Assembly (NCBI GenBank): GCA_963799975.1
Contig: CAWCZF010000006.1
Location: 3,844,001 to 3,908,000 of the forward strand
Reading direction: 5' to 3'
DNA from: Actinoallomurus sp963799975
Lineage (GTDB): Bacteria > Actinomycetota > Actinomycetes > Streptosporangiales > Streptosporangiaceae
DNA: 64,000 nt
How positions within the stretch are numbered: the stretch's first letter is position 1; the number at the start of each line of letters is the position of its first letter. Position numbers and translations under genes: made by a program. The notes under the pieces are model-generated. The model did not search any database, had not been told where the DNA came from, and saw nothing but the letters and a program-made list of their open reading frames with translations. This document shows, piece after piece, positions 55,237 to 63,579 of this stretch.

Positions 55237-56123
55237 CCCTCCTGGGCCGGCCGGCCCAACAGGCTCTCCTGGCTCGGCAGGCTCTGCTGGTTCTCTTGGC
55301 TCGGCTGCGTCGCCGGGTTCTGCTGCTCCGGGACGCGCGCCACGCAGAAGACGGTCTGGCCGAAGGGCGGCCGGATGATCCGCTCGATGGCGCGGGTGGC
55401 CGGTACGACGGTGCGGTCATAGATCTTGACCAGCTTCGGGTCGGGGTAGCCGGCGCCGCCGCGGCGTACCGCGGCCCACCAGGCGATGCCGCCGAGGAAG
55501 TTGATCGGCTTGAGCACGTCGATGCCGAGCCCGGCGCCCTTGACCGTGGCCTCGAGGGTCTTGGGGGTGTAGCGGGTGACGTGGCCGACCTTGCGGTCGA
55601 AGTCGCCGTAGAGCTGCATGTAGCCGGGCACCCAGATGACGATGCGGCCGCCGGGCTCCACCACGGCGGCGAGGTCCTTCAGCGCCTGCACGTCGTCCTT
55701 GATGTGCTCCAGGACGTTCATCATGACGACGGTGTCGACCTTGCGCCTGATCTTGATCTCGGCGGGCAGCGCGAGATCGAGCACCTCGACGTCGTCGTTG
55801 CCCTGGTAGCGCTTGGTCAGCTGCTCGACGCAGTAGGTGTCGTTGTCGCTGACGACGAGGTAGTCGAGGCGGCCGGCGAACTGCTCGGAGAAGTGCCCGA
55901 GCCCGGAGCCGACCTCCAGCAGCGACTTTCCGACGTGCGGTGCCACCGTGTCGTATTCGTACTGGCGGTAGTTGCGCGCCTCGTCGCCGCCGAGATGGTT
56001 CTCCAGCTGCCCTTCGCCGGCGGCGGGCTGGTGCTCGCCGTCGAAGGTCTCCGGCGCGTCCCGGCGGCTGCCGAGCAGGCCGAGGAGCGAACGTGCGAGG
56101 GAATTCTTCTTGGCTGGTGGCAT
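55233..56123 (-). CDS. SAM-dependent methyltransferase
   Basis: 296 residues. SAM loop KSLLEVGSGLGHFSEQFAG, then YLVVSDNDTYCVEQLTKRY, VDTVVMMNVLEHIKDDVQAL and VEPGGRIVIWVPGYMQLYG. RKVGHVTRYTPKTLEATVKG is typical of glycolipid- or polyketide-type methyltransferases next to glycosyltransferases. The C-terminus adds a Gln/Ser/Pro-rich tail with repeated QSLPSQES-like words. ATG 56123 is chosen because the protein-like sequence starts there; the ribosome site is weak. Confidence 0.82.
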   Translation of the reverse strand: MPPAKKNSLARSLLGLLGSRRDAPETFDGEHQPAAGEGQLENHLGGDEARNYRQYEYDTVAPHVGKSLLEVGSGLGHFSEQFAGRLDYLVVSDNDTYCVEQLTKRYQGNDDVEVLDLALPAEIKIRRKVDTVVMMNVLEHIKDDVQALKDLAAVVEPGGRIVIWVPGYMQLYGDFDRKVGHVTRYTPKTLEATVKGAGLGIDVLKPINFLGGIAWWAAVRRGGAGYPDPKLVKIYDRTVVPATRAIERIIRPPFGQTVFCVARVPEQQNPATQPSQENQQSLPSQESLLGRPAQEG

Positions 56124-56341
56124 GCGATCACTCGCTGATGTCGATGAATGGGATCCCGGCAACGGCAATGGCAACGGGCGCGCGTCAGTCTATCCACAGA
56201 AAATCCGTGCCGTGACGGCGTTGCGTGCCCGCCCGGCCCGGCGAACTCCCGGCGATTCCCATCGAACTCCCAGACTCCTCCATCGGCCTACACAACCCCG
56301 TTCGCTTGAGTGATGTGCGTCAACCTCAGGAGGAGTCGAAG

Positions 56342-56905
56342 ATGAAGAAACTGGTTATCGGCGGCGTGTCCGCGCTCGCGGTCGGTGCCGTCGGCACCGG
56401 TATCTACCTTGCGGGTCCGGCCTCGGCGGGCGGCAACACCGACCTCGCGGCGGCGTCGGAGCAGGTGGCCGGGCAGGTCGCCGGAGAGCCCGCCGCCGAC
56501 CAGCAGGCGGGCCAGCAGGCGGGCAAGGACGGCAAGAACGCCCGCCAGCGGCCCCGCATCCGGCGGCTCGTCCGCCGTGGCGTGCACGGCGAGGCCACGG
56601 TGCGCACCAAGAAGGGCTTCGTCCAGATCGCCTGGCAGCGCGGGCAGGTCACGGGCAAGAGCGGCGGCACCCTGACCGTACGCAGCCTGGACGGCACCGT
56701 CTGGCAGTGGCAGTCCGACGGCAAGACCCGGGTGCGCAAGGGCGGCCAGAAGTCCGCGGTCGCCAATCTCGCGACCAATGACTTCGTCGTGGTCGCCGGG
56801 ACGGTCGGGCCGGGCAACAAGCACGCCGCCAGGGCCGTGATCGTGCCCAAGAAGGTGCCCGCCAGGGCGACGCAGACGCCGAAGCCGGCGCCGACCAACA
56901 GCTGA
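56342..56905 (+). CDS. Secreted DUF5666-like protein
   Basis: 187 residues. A signal peptide (KKLVIGGVSALAVGAVGTGI, with an AGPASAGG end) is followed by a Gln/Ala/Lys linker. A beta-rich domain reads GEATVRTKKGFVQIAWQRG, VTGKSGGTLTVRSLDGTVWQ and FVVVAGTVGPGNKHAARAVI, the alternation seen in DUF5666. The tail is Pro/Lys/Thr-rich. Function unknown. AGGAGG sits nine bases before ATG 56342. It lies directly ahead of a two-component system but is separated by a very strong terminator. Confidence 0.75.
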   Translation: MKKLVIGGVSALAVGAVGTGIYLAGPASAGGNTDLAAASEQVAGQVAGEPAADQQAGQQAGKDGKNARQRPRIRRLVRRGVHGEATVRTKKGFVQIAWQRGQVTGKSGGTLTVRSLDGTVWQWQSDGKTRVRKGGQKSAVANLATNDFVVVAGTVGPGNKHAARAVIVPKKVPARATQTPKPAPTNS

Positions 56906-56924
56906 TCGTCAGGGGTGGCGGCGC

Positions 56925-56962
56925 ACGCCCCCGTGTGGCCTGACCAGGCCACACGGGGGCGT
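56925..56962. terminator. Very strong terminator after the DUF5666-like gene
   Basis: A perfect 17-base stem, ACGCCCCCGTGTGGCCT (56925-56941) and AGGCCACACGGGGGCGT (56946-56962), with a GACC loop. Confidence 0.88.
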
Positions 56963-57004
56963 CACGCATCCGGGCGCACCCGCACACGCGCGATGATGGG
57001 GCCG

Positions 57005-57685
57005 ATGGACAAACCACGTGTACTCGTCGTTGACGACGAGCCGAACATCCGGGACCTCGTCGAGGTCGCGCTGCGCTTCCACGGGTTCGACGTGAGCACG
57101 GCCGGCACCGGCGACGAGGCGCTCAAGCGCGTACGCGAGGGCGAGCCGCAGCTCATCGTGCTCGACGTCATGCTGCCCGACCTCGACGGATTCGAGGTGT
57201 GCCGGCGGCTGCGCACCCAGGGCGACGAGACGCCGGTCATCTTCCTCACCGCGCGCGACACGCCCACGGACACGGTCACCGGGCTGACGCTGGGCGGCGA
57301 CGACTACGTCACCAAGCCCTTCTCGATCGACGCCCTGGTCGCCCGCGTACGCGCGGTGCTGCGGCGCACCGGGCGCGAGCCGGCCGAGGAGATCCTCCGC
57401 GTCGCCGACCTGGAGCTGGACGAGGCGCGCTGGACGGTACGCCGGGCGGGCGCCGAGGTCGAGCTGTCCCCCACCGAGTTCCGGCTGCTGGCCTACCTGA
57501 TGCACAACCCGGGCCGGGTGCTGACGCGCGCCCAGCTCCTGGAGAACGTCTGGGGCTGGGACCACTCGCCGTCCTCCCCCGTCGTGGAGACCTACGTCAG
57601 CTACCTGCGCCGCAAGATCGGGCCGGACCTGATCCACACCCAGCGTGGCGTCGGGTACGCCCTGCGGCCCTCACCCCCGTCATGA
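57005..57685 (+). CDS. OmpR-family response regulator
   Basis: 226 residues. The receiver has VLVVDDEPNIRDLVEVAL, the phosphorylated Asp in LIVLDVMLPDLDGFEV, and Lys in DYVTKPFSIDALVARVRA. A winged-helix DNA-binding domain ends VETYVSYLRRKIGPDLIHTQ. ATG 57005 is used. Its TGA overlaps the kinase ATG, so the pair is made in step. Confidence 0.93.
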   Translation: MDKPRVLVVDDEPNIRDLVEVALRFHGFDVSTAGTGDEALKRVREGEPQLIVLDVMLPDLDGFEVCRRLRTQGDETPVIFLTARDTPTDTVTGLTLGGDDYVTKPFSIDALVARVRAVLRRTGREPAEEILRVADLELDEARWTVRRAGAEVELSPTEFRLLAYLMHNPGRVLTRAQLLENVWGWDHSPSSPVVETYVSYLRRKIGPDLIHTQRGVGYALRPSPPS

Positions 57686-59064
57686 GGTCGCTCAACGCCC
57701 GGCTGATGGCCGGCATGCTCGCGGTCACCGCGGTCGGCATGGTGCTGATGGCGCTGGTCAGCACGGTCGCGCTGCGCGGATATCTCATGCACCGGGTGAA
57801 CGGCCAGCTACAGACGGTGCAGCGGCGGCCGGCGCTGGCCAAGATCGGCGACAGCGTCGCCCCGGCCCGTTACATCATCCTCAACATGACGCCGGACGGG
57901 ACCGTACGCGCGGTCAGCGGCGGCGACCCGGACCCCGCCGAGGCGATCCGGCAGGCGCGGCGGATCGGGCCGTCCCGCCTCTACGACGAGGCGGCGGGCG
58001 GGCGGCCGTTCTCGATGGGGCCGATGCGCGCGGTCGCGCGGGTCGGCCAGCGCGGGCGGGTCAACATCGTCGTCGCGCCGCTCGGGGAGATCCGCGCCTC
58101 GCTGGCCTGGCTGATCATCACCGAGCTGCTCACCAGCGCGGTGATCCTCGGCGTGCTGGCGCTGCTCGGGCGGTGGCTGATCGGCCGCGGGCTCGCACCG
58201 CTGTCGCGGATGGCCACCACGGCGCAGAGCATCGCCGCCGGCGGCGATCTGCGCGCCCGCATGGAGGAGTCCGAGACCGAGGTGGGACGGCTCGCGGGCG
58301 CGGTCAACGTCATGCTCGGCCGGATCGAGCAGGCGTTCGTGGCGCGCGTACGGTCCGAGTCGAAGGTGCGGGAGTTCGCCGCGGACGCCTCGCACGAGCT
58401 GCGCACCCCGCTCACCACCATCCGCGGCTACTCCGAGCTGTACGAGCAGGGCGCGGTCGACGCGGATGAGGCGATGCGCCGGATCTCGGCGGAGTCGACG
58501 CGGATGCGGCGTCTGGTCGAGGAACTGCTGGAGCTGGCACGCCTCGACAAGGGCTCCGCGCTGACGATCGAGCGCGTCGACCTCGCGGCGCTCGCGCGCG
58601 ACGCGGTGGCCGACGCGGCGGCGGTGGAGCCGGACCGGCCGCTGGCGCTCGACGCCCCGGAGTCCATGGTCGTCATGGCCGACGAGGGCCGGATCCGGCA
58701 GGTCCTGGCCAACCTGCTCGCGAACGTACGCGCGCACACGCCGCCGGGGACCCCGGCGGTCGTACGGCTGAGCGAGACGGCGACCACGATGACCATCGAG
58801 GTGGCCGACGAGGGGCCGGGGATGGCGCCGGACGAGGCGGCGCGGGCGTTCGACCGGTTCCACCACGCGTCCGGGGGCGGCGGGTCGGGCCTGGGGCTGG
58901 CGATCGTGGCCGCCATTGCCGCGGCGCACGGCGGGGGCGCCCGGCTCAGGTCCTCACCCGGGTCCGGCACCGGGGTCCGGATCGAGCTGCCGCGCGGCGG
59001 GCAGGTGCTCGAAGGCGTAGTACAGCGCGATCACTCCGAACAGCACCAGCGCGGCCACCGGTGA
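57682..59064 (+). CDS. Sensor histidine kinase
   Basis: 460 residues. Two membrane helices (GMLAVTAVGMVLMALVSTVA and ITELLTSAVILGVLALLGRW) flank an extracellular domain of ~110 residues. A HAMP-like segment, then the phospho-acceptor in AADASHELRTPLTTIRGYSE, N-box LANLLANVRAH, and G-boxes VADEGPGMAP and GSGLGLAIVAAIA follow. It partners the upstream OmpR-type regulator. The last ~35 residues, beyond the usual GVRIELP end, are antisense to the TMEM175-like gene's 3' end, a 111-base overlap. Confidence 0.92.
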   Translation: MRSLNARLMAGMLAVTAVGMVLMALVSTVALRGYLMHRVNGQLQTVQRRPALAKIGDSVAPARYIILNMTPDGTVRAVSGGDPDPAEAIRQARRIGPSRLYDEAAGGRPFSMGPMRAVARVGQRGRVNIVVAPLGEIRASLAWLIITELLTSAVILGVLALLGRWLIGRGLAPLSRMATTAQSIAAGGDLRARMEESETEVGRLAGAVNVMLGRIEQAFVARVRSESKVREFAADASHELRTPLTTIRGYSELYEQGAVDADEAMRRISAESTRMRRLVEELLELARLDKGSALTIERVDLAALARDAVADAAAVEPDRPLALDAPESMVVMADEGRIRQVLANLLANVRAHTPPGTPAVVRLSETATTMTIEVADEGPGMAPDEAARAFDRFHHASGGGGSGLGLAIVAAIAAAHGGGARLRSSPGSGTGVRIELPRGGQVLEGVVQRDHSEQHQRGHR

Positions 59065-59586
59065 GACGAACGCGAGGAACACGGCCACGACGTAGCCGAA
59101 GAACCCGACCCCGAACCGCGGGATCGACCGTCGTACGGCGCCGGAGTCCAGCCGCTCGTCGAGCATCCGCGGGTGGGAGACCGCGTACCACCACACCGCG
59201 GAGAAGCAGATCGACATCGCGGTCATCAGCAGGCCGTACACGATCATGACGGTACGCGCGTCGCCGCCGCGCAGGTGCGCGCCCAGCTCGTCGCCGACCA
59301 GCGCGGTCGGGAAGGGCGTCACGCCGACGAGCATGAGCAGCAGCAGGTTGAGCACGAGCAGCGTCCGGTCCACCCGGACGATGTGGGTGAAGATCGTGTG
59401 GTGGTTGAGCCACATGATGCCGATCGACAGGAAACTCACCACGTACGCGAGGTAGGACGGCCAGATCTCCAGCAGGCGGTGCGCCAGCGCGCCTTCGCCG
59501 CCGGGCGCCTTCAGCTCCAGCGCCAGCAGGGTGATCGCCACGGCGAAGACGCCGTCGCTGAAGGCCTCCGTCCGTTTCCCATCCAT
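58954..59586 (-). CDS. TMEM175-family potassium channel-like protein
   Basis: 210 residues, six helices. The hallmark of the family is RTEAFSDGVFAVAITLLALE at the start of helix 1, the potassium filter region. Others are LAYVVSFLSIGIMWLNHHTI and LLVLNLLLLMLVGVTPFPTA. Bacterial TMEM175 proteins are tetrameric potassium channels. ATG 59586 starts a clean chain. It converges on, and overlaps, the histidine kinase gene. Confidence 0.88.
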   Translation of the reverse strand: MDGKRTEAFSDGVFAVAITLLALELKAPGGEGALAHRLLEIWPSYLAYVVSFLSIGIMWLNHHTIFTHIVRVDRTLLVLNLLLLMLVGVTPFPTALVGDELGAHLRGGDARTVMIVYGLLMTAMSICFSAVWWYAVSHPRMLDERLDSGAVRRSIPRFGVGFFGYVVAVFLAFVSPVAALVLFGVIALYYAFEHLPAARQLDPDPGAGPG

Positions 59587-59660
59587 GAATGGGAGTTTGC
59601 CGCATGCCGTGGCTACTGGCGGGTAGAACTCAAGAGTAACTTCCTATCGAGGTGATCGCC

Positions 59661-61547
59661 GTGAACCATGTGGACGAACGCACTGCCCGGCGCGTGGCCG
59701 AGGAGGCTCGCCAAACCGAATGGGAGCTGCCCAGCTTCGGCAAGCAGCTCTTCCTCGGCGACTTCCGGCTGGACCTGATCCACCCGCATCCCGAGGGCAC
59801 GGAGGAAATGCGGCGCAAGGGAGAGGAGTACCTCACCCGGGTCCGCGCGTTCTGCGAGACCAAAGTGGACGCCCGGATCATCGAACGCGAGTCCCGCATC
59901 CCCGACGACGTCGTCAAGGGCATGAAGGAGCTGGGCGCCTTCGGGATGAAGATCCCGCAGGACTACGGCGGGCTCGGCCTGAGCCAGCTCTACTACAACC
60001 GGGCGCTGATGCTCTTCGGCTCCGCCCACCCCGCGCTCGGCGCGATGCTGTCGGCCCACCAGTCGATCGGCGTGCCGCAGCCCGTCAAGCTGTTCGGCAC
60101 CGACGAGCAGAAGCGCACGTACCTGCCCCGCTGCGTGCACGAGATCAGCGCGTTCCTGCTGACCGAGCCGGACGTCGGCTCGGACCCGGCGCGGCTGCAC
60201 ACGAGCGCGGTCCCGGACGGAGACGACTACGTCCTCGACGGTGTCAAGCTCTGGACCACCAACGGCGTGGTCGCGGACCTGCTCGTCGTCATGGCACGCG
60301 TGCCCGCGTCCGAGGGACACCGCGGCGGCATCACCGCGTTCGTCGTCGAGGCGACCGCGGACGGGATCACCGTGGAGAACCGCAACGCCTTCATGGGCCT
60401 GCGCGGCATCGAGAACGGCGTGACGCGCTTCCACGAGGTGCGGGTGCCGGCCGCGAACCGGATCGGCAAGGAGGGCCAAGGCCTGAAGATCGCCCTGACC
60501 ACGCTGAACACCGGGCGCCTCTCGCTGCCGGCCATGTGCGCCGGCGCGGCGAAGTGGAGCACGATGATCGCCCGCGAGTGGTCGGCCGTACGCGTCCAGT
60601 GGGGGCGGCCGGTCGGCGAGCACGAGGCGGTCTCGTCCAAGATCTCCTTCATCGCCGCGACGTCGTACGCGCTGGAGGCCATGCTCGACCTGTCCAGTTC
60701 GCTGGCGGACGAGGAGCGCGGCGACATTCGGATCGAGGCGGCGCTGGCCAAGCTGTACGCCTCGGAGATGGGCTTCCTGATCGCCGACGAGCTGGTCCAG
60801 ATCCGCGGCGGGCGCGGCTATGAGACCGCCGAGTCGCTGGCCGCGCGCGGCGAGCGCGGGGTGCCCGTCGAGCAGCTCGCCCGCGACATGCGCATCAACC
60901 GGATCTTCGAGGGCTCCTCGGAGATCATGCGGCTGCTCATCGCCCGCGAGGCGGTGGACGCGCACCTGTCGGTGGCCGGCGACATCATCGATCCCGACGC
61001 CGACCTGCCCAAGAAGGCCGCCGCGGTGCGCAAGGCCGGCGGCTTCTACGCCAAGTGGCTGCCGACGCTGGTCACCGGCGCGGGGCAGCGGCCGGGGTCG
61101 TACTCGGAGTTCGGCCCGCTGGCCAAGCACCTGCGCTACGCCGAGCGCGCGTCGCGCAAGCTGGCACGGTCGGTGTTCTACGCGGCCGGGCGCTGGCAGG
61201 GCAAGCTGGAGCGCAAGCAGGGCTTCCTCGGCCGCATGGTCGACATCGGGGCCGAGCTGTTCGCGATCAGTGCGGTCTGCGTACGCGCCAAGGCCGACGA
61301 CCGGCCGGAGGCGTACGAGCTGGCCGAGGCGTTCTGCGCCCAGGCGCAGGTGCGGATCGGCGAGTTGTTCGACCGGCTCTGGAACAACACCGACGACCTG
61401 GACGCCAAGCTCGCCAAGAAGATCCTCGCCGGGCGCTACACCTGGCAGGAGGAGGGCGTCCTGGACCCGTCCATCCCGGGTCCGTGGATCTCCGCGGCCG
61501 AGCCGGGTCCGTCGGAGCTGGAGAACGTGCACCGTACGCTGGGCTGA
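59661..61547 (+). CDS. Acyl-CoA dehydrogenase
   Basis: 628 residues. ACAD fold: KIPQDYGGLGLSQLYYNRAL, FLLTEPDVGSDPARLHTSAV, RVPAANRIGKEGQGLKIALT, and RINRIFEGSSEIMRLLIARE. The extra C-terminal ~180 residues place it with VLCAD/ACAD9-like enzymes that act on long chains. It oxidises acyl-CoA to enoyl-CoA in beta-oxidation. GTG 59661 is preferred because GAGG lies eight bases upstream; GTG 59652 is in frame. It stands alone, without etfAB or thiolase nearby. Confidence 0.9.
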   Translation: MNHVDERTARRVAEEARQTEWELPSFGKQLFLGDFRLDLIHPHPEGTEEMRRKGEEYLTRVRAFCETKVDARIIERESRIPDDVVKGMKELGAFGMKIPQDYGGLGLSQLYYNRALMLFGSAHPALGAMLSAHQSIGVPQPVKLFGTDEQKRTYLPRCVHEISAFLLTEPDVGSDPARLHTSAVPDGDDYVLDGVKLWTTNGVVADLLVVMARVPASEGHRGGITAFVVEATADGITVENRNAFMGLRGIENGVTRFHEVRVPAANRIGKEGQGLKIALTTLNTGRLSLPAMCAGAAKWSTMIAREWSAVRVQWGRPVGEHEAVSSKISFIAATSYALEAMLDLSSSLADEERGDIRIEAALAKLYASEMGFLIADELVQIRGGRGYETAESLAARGERGVPVEQLARDMRINRIFEGSSEIMRLLIAREAVDAHLSVAGDIIDPDADLPKKAAAVRKAGGFYAKWLPTLVTGAGQRPGSYSEFGPLAKHLRYAERASRKLARSVFYAAGRWQGKLERKQGFLGRMVDIGAELFAISAVCVRAKADDRPEAYELAEAFCAQAQVRIGELFDRLWNNTDDLDAKLAKKILAGRYTWQEEGVLDPSIPGPWISAAEPGPSELENVHRTLG

Positions 61548-61558
61548 TCCGTCGTATC

Positions 61559-61592
61559 GCGCGGCCCCGTCGCCCTAGGCGCGGGGCCGCGC
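61559..61592. terminator. Shared hairpin terminator
   Basis: GCGCGGCCCCG (61559-61569) and CGGGGCCGCGC (61582-61592) form an 11-base stem. It lies after the acyl-CoA dehydrogenase and overlaps the end of the convergent dehalogenase gene, so it could stop both transcripts. Confidence 0.65.
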
Positions 61593-62411
61593 GAGGAACT
61601 CCTCCAGCCGGTCGAGCACCGCGGCGGGCCGCTCCTCGGCGAGAAAGTGGCCGCAGTCCTCGATCATCGCGCCGGTGACGTCCTCGGCGTACTCGCGCCA
61701 GACCTCGACCGCGTCGATCGTCTTGAGGAAGCTGTCCTCGCCCCAGAGCGCCAGCACCGGCATGCGGAGCTTGCGGCCGTGGTCGGCGTCGTCGTGCTCC
61801 TGGTCCAGGTCCGCGGCGCGGTAGTCGTCGAAGCCGCAGCGCAGCGCGCCCGGCCGGGCCGCCGCGCGCACGTACTCGGCGATGTCCTCCTCCGGCAGCG
61901 GCACGTGGGCCCAGTCGTCGATGAGGAAGCGGACGTAGGCGTCGGTGTTCGCACCGGCGAGGAGCTCGGGCAGGTCCGGCTGGAGATGGAACAGCCAGTG
62001 CCAGGTGCCGCGCGCGAGGCTCGCGTCCATTCGCCGCCACATCTCGCGGGTCGGGATGACGTCCATGACGGCGAGCCGCTCGACGTCGGCCGGGTGGTCG
62101 AGCGCCCACCGGTGCGCGACGCGCGCGCCACGGTCGTGCCCGACCACGGCCGCCCTCTCATGGCCGAGCGCGCGCAGCAGCCGGTGGAGATCCTCGGCCT
62201 TGGTGCGCTTGTCGTGACCATCCCTTGGCATCGCGCTGCGGCCGTATCCGCGCAGGTCGGGGACGATGACGGTGTACGCGCGGCTGAGCGGGCGAACGAG
62301 GTGGCGCCAGCAGTGCCCGGTCTGCGGCCAGCCGTGCAGCAGGACGAGAGGCGGCCCGTCGCCCTCCTGGCGGTAGTACATCCGGATCCCGTTGACCGTG
62401 GCGATCGGCAT
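61575..62411 (-). CDS. Haloacetate/fluoroacetate dehalogenase-like alpha/beta hydrolase
   Basis: 278 residues. Oxyanion motif LLHGWPQTGHCWRH. The nucleophile is Asp93 in VVGHDRGARVAHRWALDHP, with Arg94 and Arg97 placed to bind a carboxylate as in fluoroacetate dehalogenases. His138-Trp139 in ARGTWHWLFHLQPDLPELL match the halide-pocket pair, and Tyr197 in DDYRAADLDQEH matches the third halide ligand. Asp117 and His255 (DCGHFLAEERP) complete the triad. All of these are seen by eye; that they confer defluorination is inference, and epoxide hydrolase is the alternative. It is divergent from a CGNR regulator. Confidence 0.83.
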   Translation of the reverse strand: MPIATVNGIRMYYRQEGDGPPLVLLHGWPQTGHCWRHLVRPLSRAYTVIVPDLRGYGRSAMPRDGHDKRTKAEDLHRLLRALGHERAAVVGHDRGARVAHRWALDHPADVERLAVMDVIPTREMWRRMDASLARGTWHWLFHLQPDLPELLAGANTDAYVRFLIDDWAHVPLPEEDIAEYVRAAARPGALRCGFDDYRAADLDQEHDDADHGRKLRMPVLALWGEDSFLKTIDAVEVWREYAEDVTGAMIEDCGHFLAEERPAAVLDRLEEFLARPRA

Positions 62412-62428
62412 GTTCCTAACTCCCTTAG

Positions 62429-62464
62429 ACGGTTATATCCAAGCCTAACCGTATGATGGGGTTA
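62429..62464. promoter_or_regulatory. Inverted repeats in the dehalogenase/CGNR divergent promoter
   Basis: ACGGTTA (62429-62435) and TAACCGT (62446-62452) form an inverted repeat with a ten-base spacer. A further half-site GGTTA at 62460-62464 overlaps the CGNR ATG. The layout suits an operator bound by the CGNR protein, controlling both genes. Confidence 0.5.
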
Positions 62465-63054
62465 TGGGCGACTGGGTGTGGGACGGCGGGCGGCCGAGCC
62501 TCGACCTGCTGAACACGGTGCGCGACCGCGTGAACCGTCCTCGGGACACGCTGCGCACCCCGGCCGACCTGTCCGCCTGGCTGGCCGAGGCGGGCCTGCC
62601 TGCCGGGCCCGGCGCCGGGCCGGACGCCCTGGCGGCGGCGCGCAGACTGCGTGCCGCGATCGACGCCCTGGCGTTTCCCGGCACGGCGGCGGACGGCCTG
62701 GCGTCGGACGTCTGGCCGCCCGGGACCGGGGCCGGGCCGGACGCCTTGGCGGCGGACGTCGCCGTGTCGGTGGTCAACGCGGCGGCGGCGGACGCGCCGC
62801 CCGGGCCGCGGCTGACCCTGTCCGGCGGCCATCCGGTGGCCCTAACGCCGGAGCCGTCGCCGGCGAGCGCCCTCGGCCTGGTCGCGGTGGACACGATCGA
62901 CCTGCTGACCGGCCACGAACGGCTTCGCGTGTGCGCGGCGGGCGACTGCGGCATCCGCTTCGCCGACCGCTCCCCCGCGCGCAACCGCCAGTGGTGCTCG
63001 ATGCGCCGCTGCGGCAACCGCACGAAGGCCCGCCGCCACTACGCGCGCTCCTGA
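62464..63054 (+). CDS. CGNR zinc-finger regulator (ABATE domain)
   Basis: 196 residues. The ABATE N-terminal domain begins GGRPSLDLLNTVRDR. The C-terminal CGNR zinc finger reads RVCAAGDCGIRFADRSPARN and QWCSMRRCGNRTKARRHYA, with all four cysteines. The middle holds two copies of GAGPDALAA (residues ~50 and ~90), a local duplication. ABATE/CGNR proteins are presumed stress-related transcription regulators. ATG 62464 overlaps a GGTTA half-site, so the transcript is likely leaderless. Confidence 0.85.
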   Translation: MGDWVWDGGRPSLDLLNTVRDRVNRPRDTLRTPADLSAWLAEAGLPAGPGAGPDALAAARRLRAAIDALAFPGTAADGLASDVWPPGTGAGPDALAADVAVSVVNAAAADAPPGPRLTLSGGHPVALTPEPSPASALGLVAVDTIDLLTGHERLRVCAAGDCGIRFADRSPARNRQWCSMRRCGNRTKARRHYARS

Positions 63055-63066
63055 CGCGTCGCCGCC

Positions 63067-63426
63067 TCAGATCGGCGGCACGCGTTCCCGTCGCATCCGC
63101 GGCTGGCGGGAGTCGCGCTCGGTGAGCCGTTCCCACGCGGCGTCGCGCTGTGCCTCCAGCTCACGTACGCGCCGTTCGAGCGCGACGATGTGCCGGATCG
63201 CCGCGAGCGTGATGCCCTCCTGGGCCAGCTGGATGACCCGGCGGATCCGGCCGATCTCGTGATGGGAGTAGCGCCGGTGCCCGCCGGGCGTGCGGCTGGG
63301 CCGCACCACCTCGAAGCTGTCGAGGCGATGCAGGAACCTGGGTCGGGTGCGGAGGATCTGGGCGGCTTGACCGACCGAGTAGCGCGGCCGGTGCTCTTCG
63401 TCATTGAGGACCATGGCGCGAGACAT
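63067..63426 (-). CDS. MerR-family regulator
   Basis: 119 residues. The winged helix reads YSVGQAAQILRTRPRFLHRL, VVRPSRTPGGHRRYSHHEIG, followed by the dimerisation coil IRHIVALERRVRELEAQRDA. GGHRRYS is the usual MerR wing. No metal-binding cysteines follow the coil, so it does not look like a metal sensor; HspR-like or drug-sensing types remain possible. Start uncertain: ATG 63426 or 63414, neither with a ribosome site. It converges on the CGNR gene. Confidence 0.8.
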   Translation of the reverse strand: MSRAMVLNDEEHRPRYSVGQAAQILRTRPRFLHRLDSFEVVRPSRTPGGHRRYSHHEIGRIRRVIQLAQEGITLAAIRHIVALERRVRELEAQRDAAWERLTERDSRQPRMRRERVPPI

Positions 63427-63579
63427 CGCAGCATGATCGGTCAACCGGCACGATCGCCACACGCCCGTGGTTGTGAGCTCTTTAACCTTGTCGGCCAGGT
63501 GGCGGACCGCCGGCCCGCACGCGTGCCGGTCACCGGCCGGATCCCATGCGCCGGTAAAGGCGCACGGTGATAATGAGCC

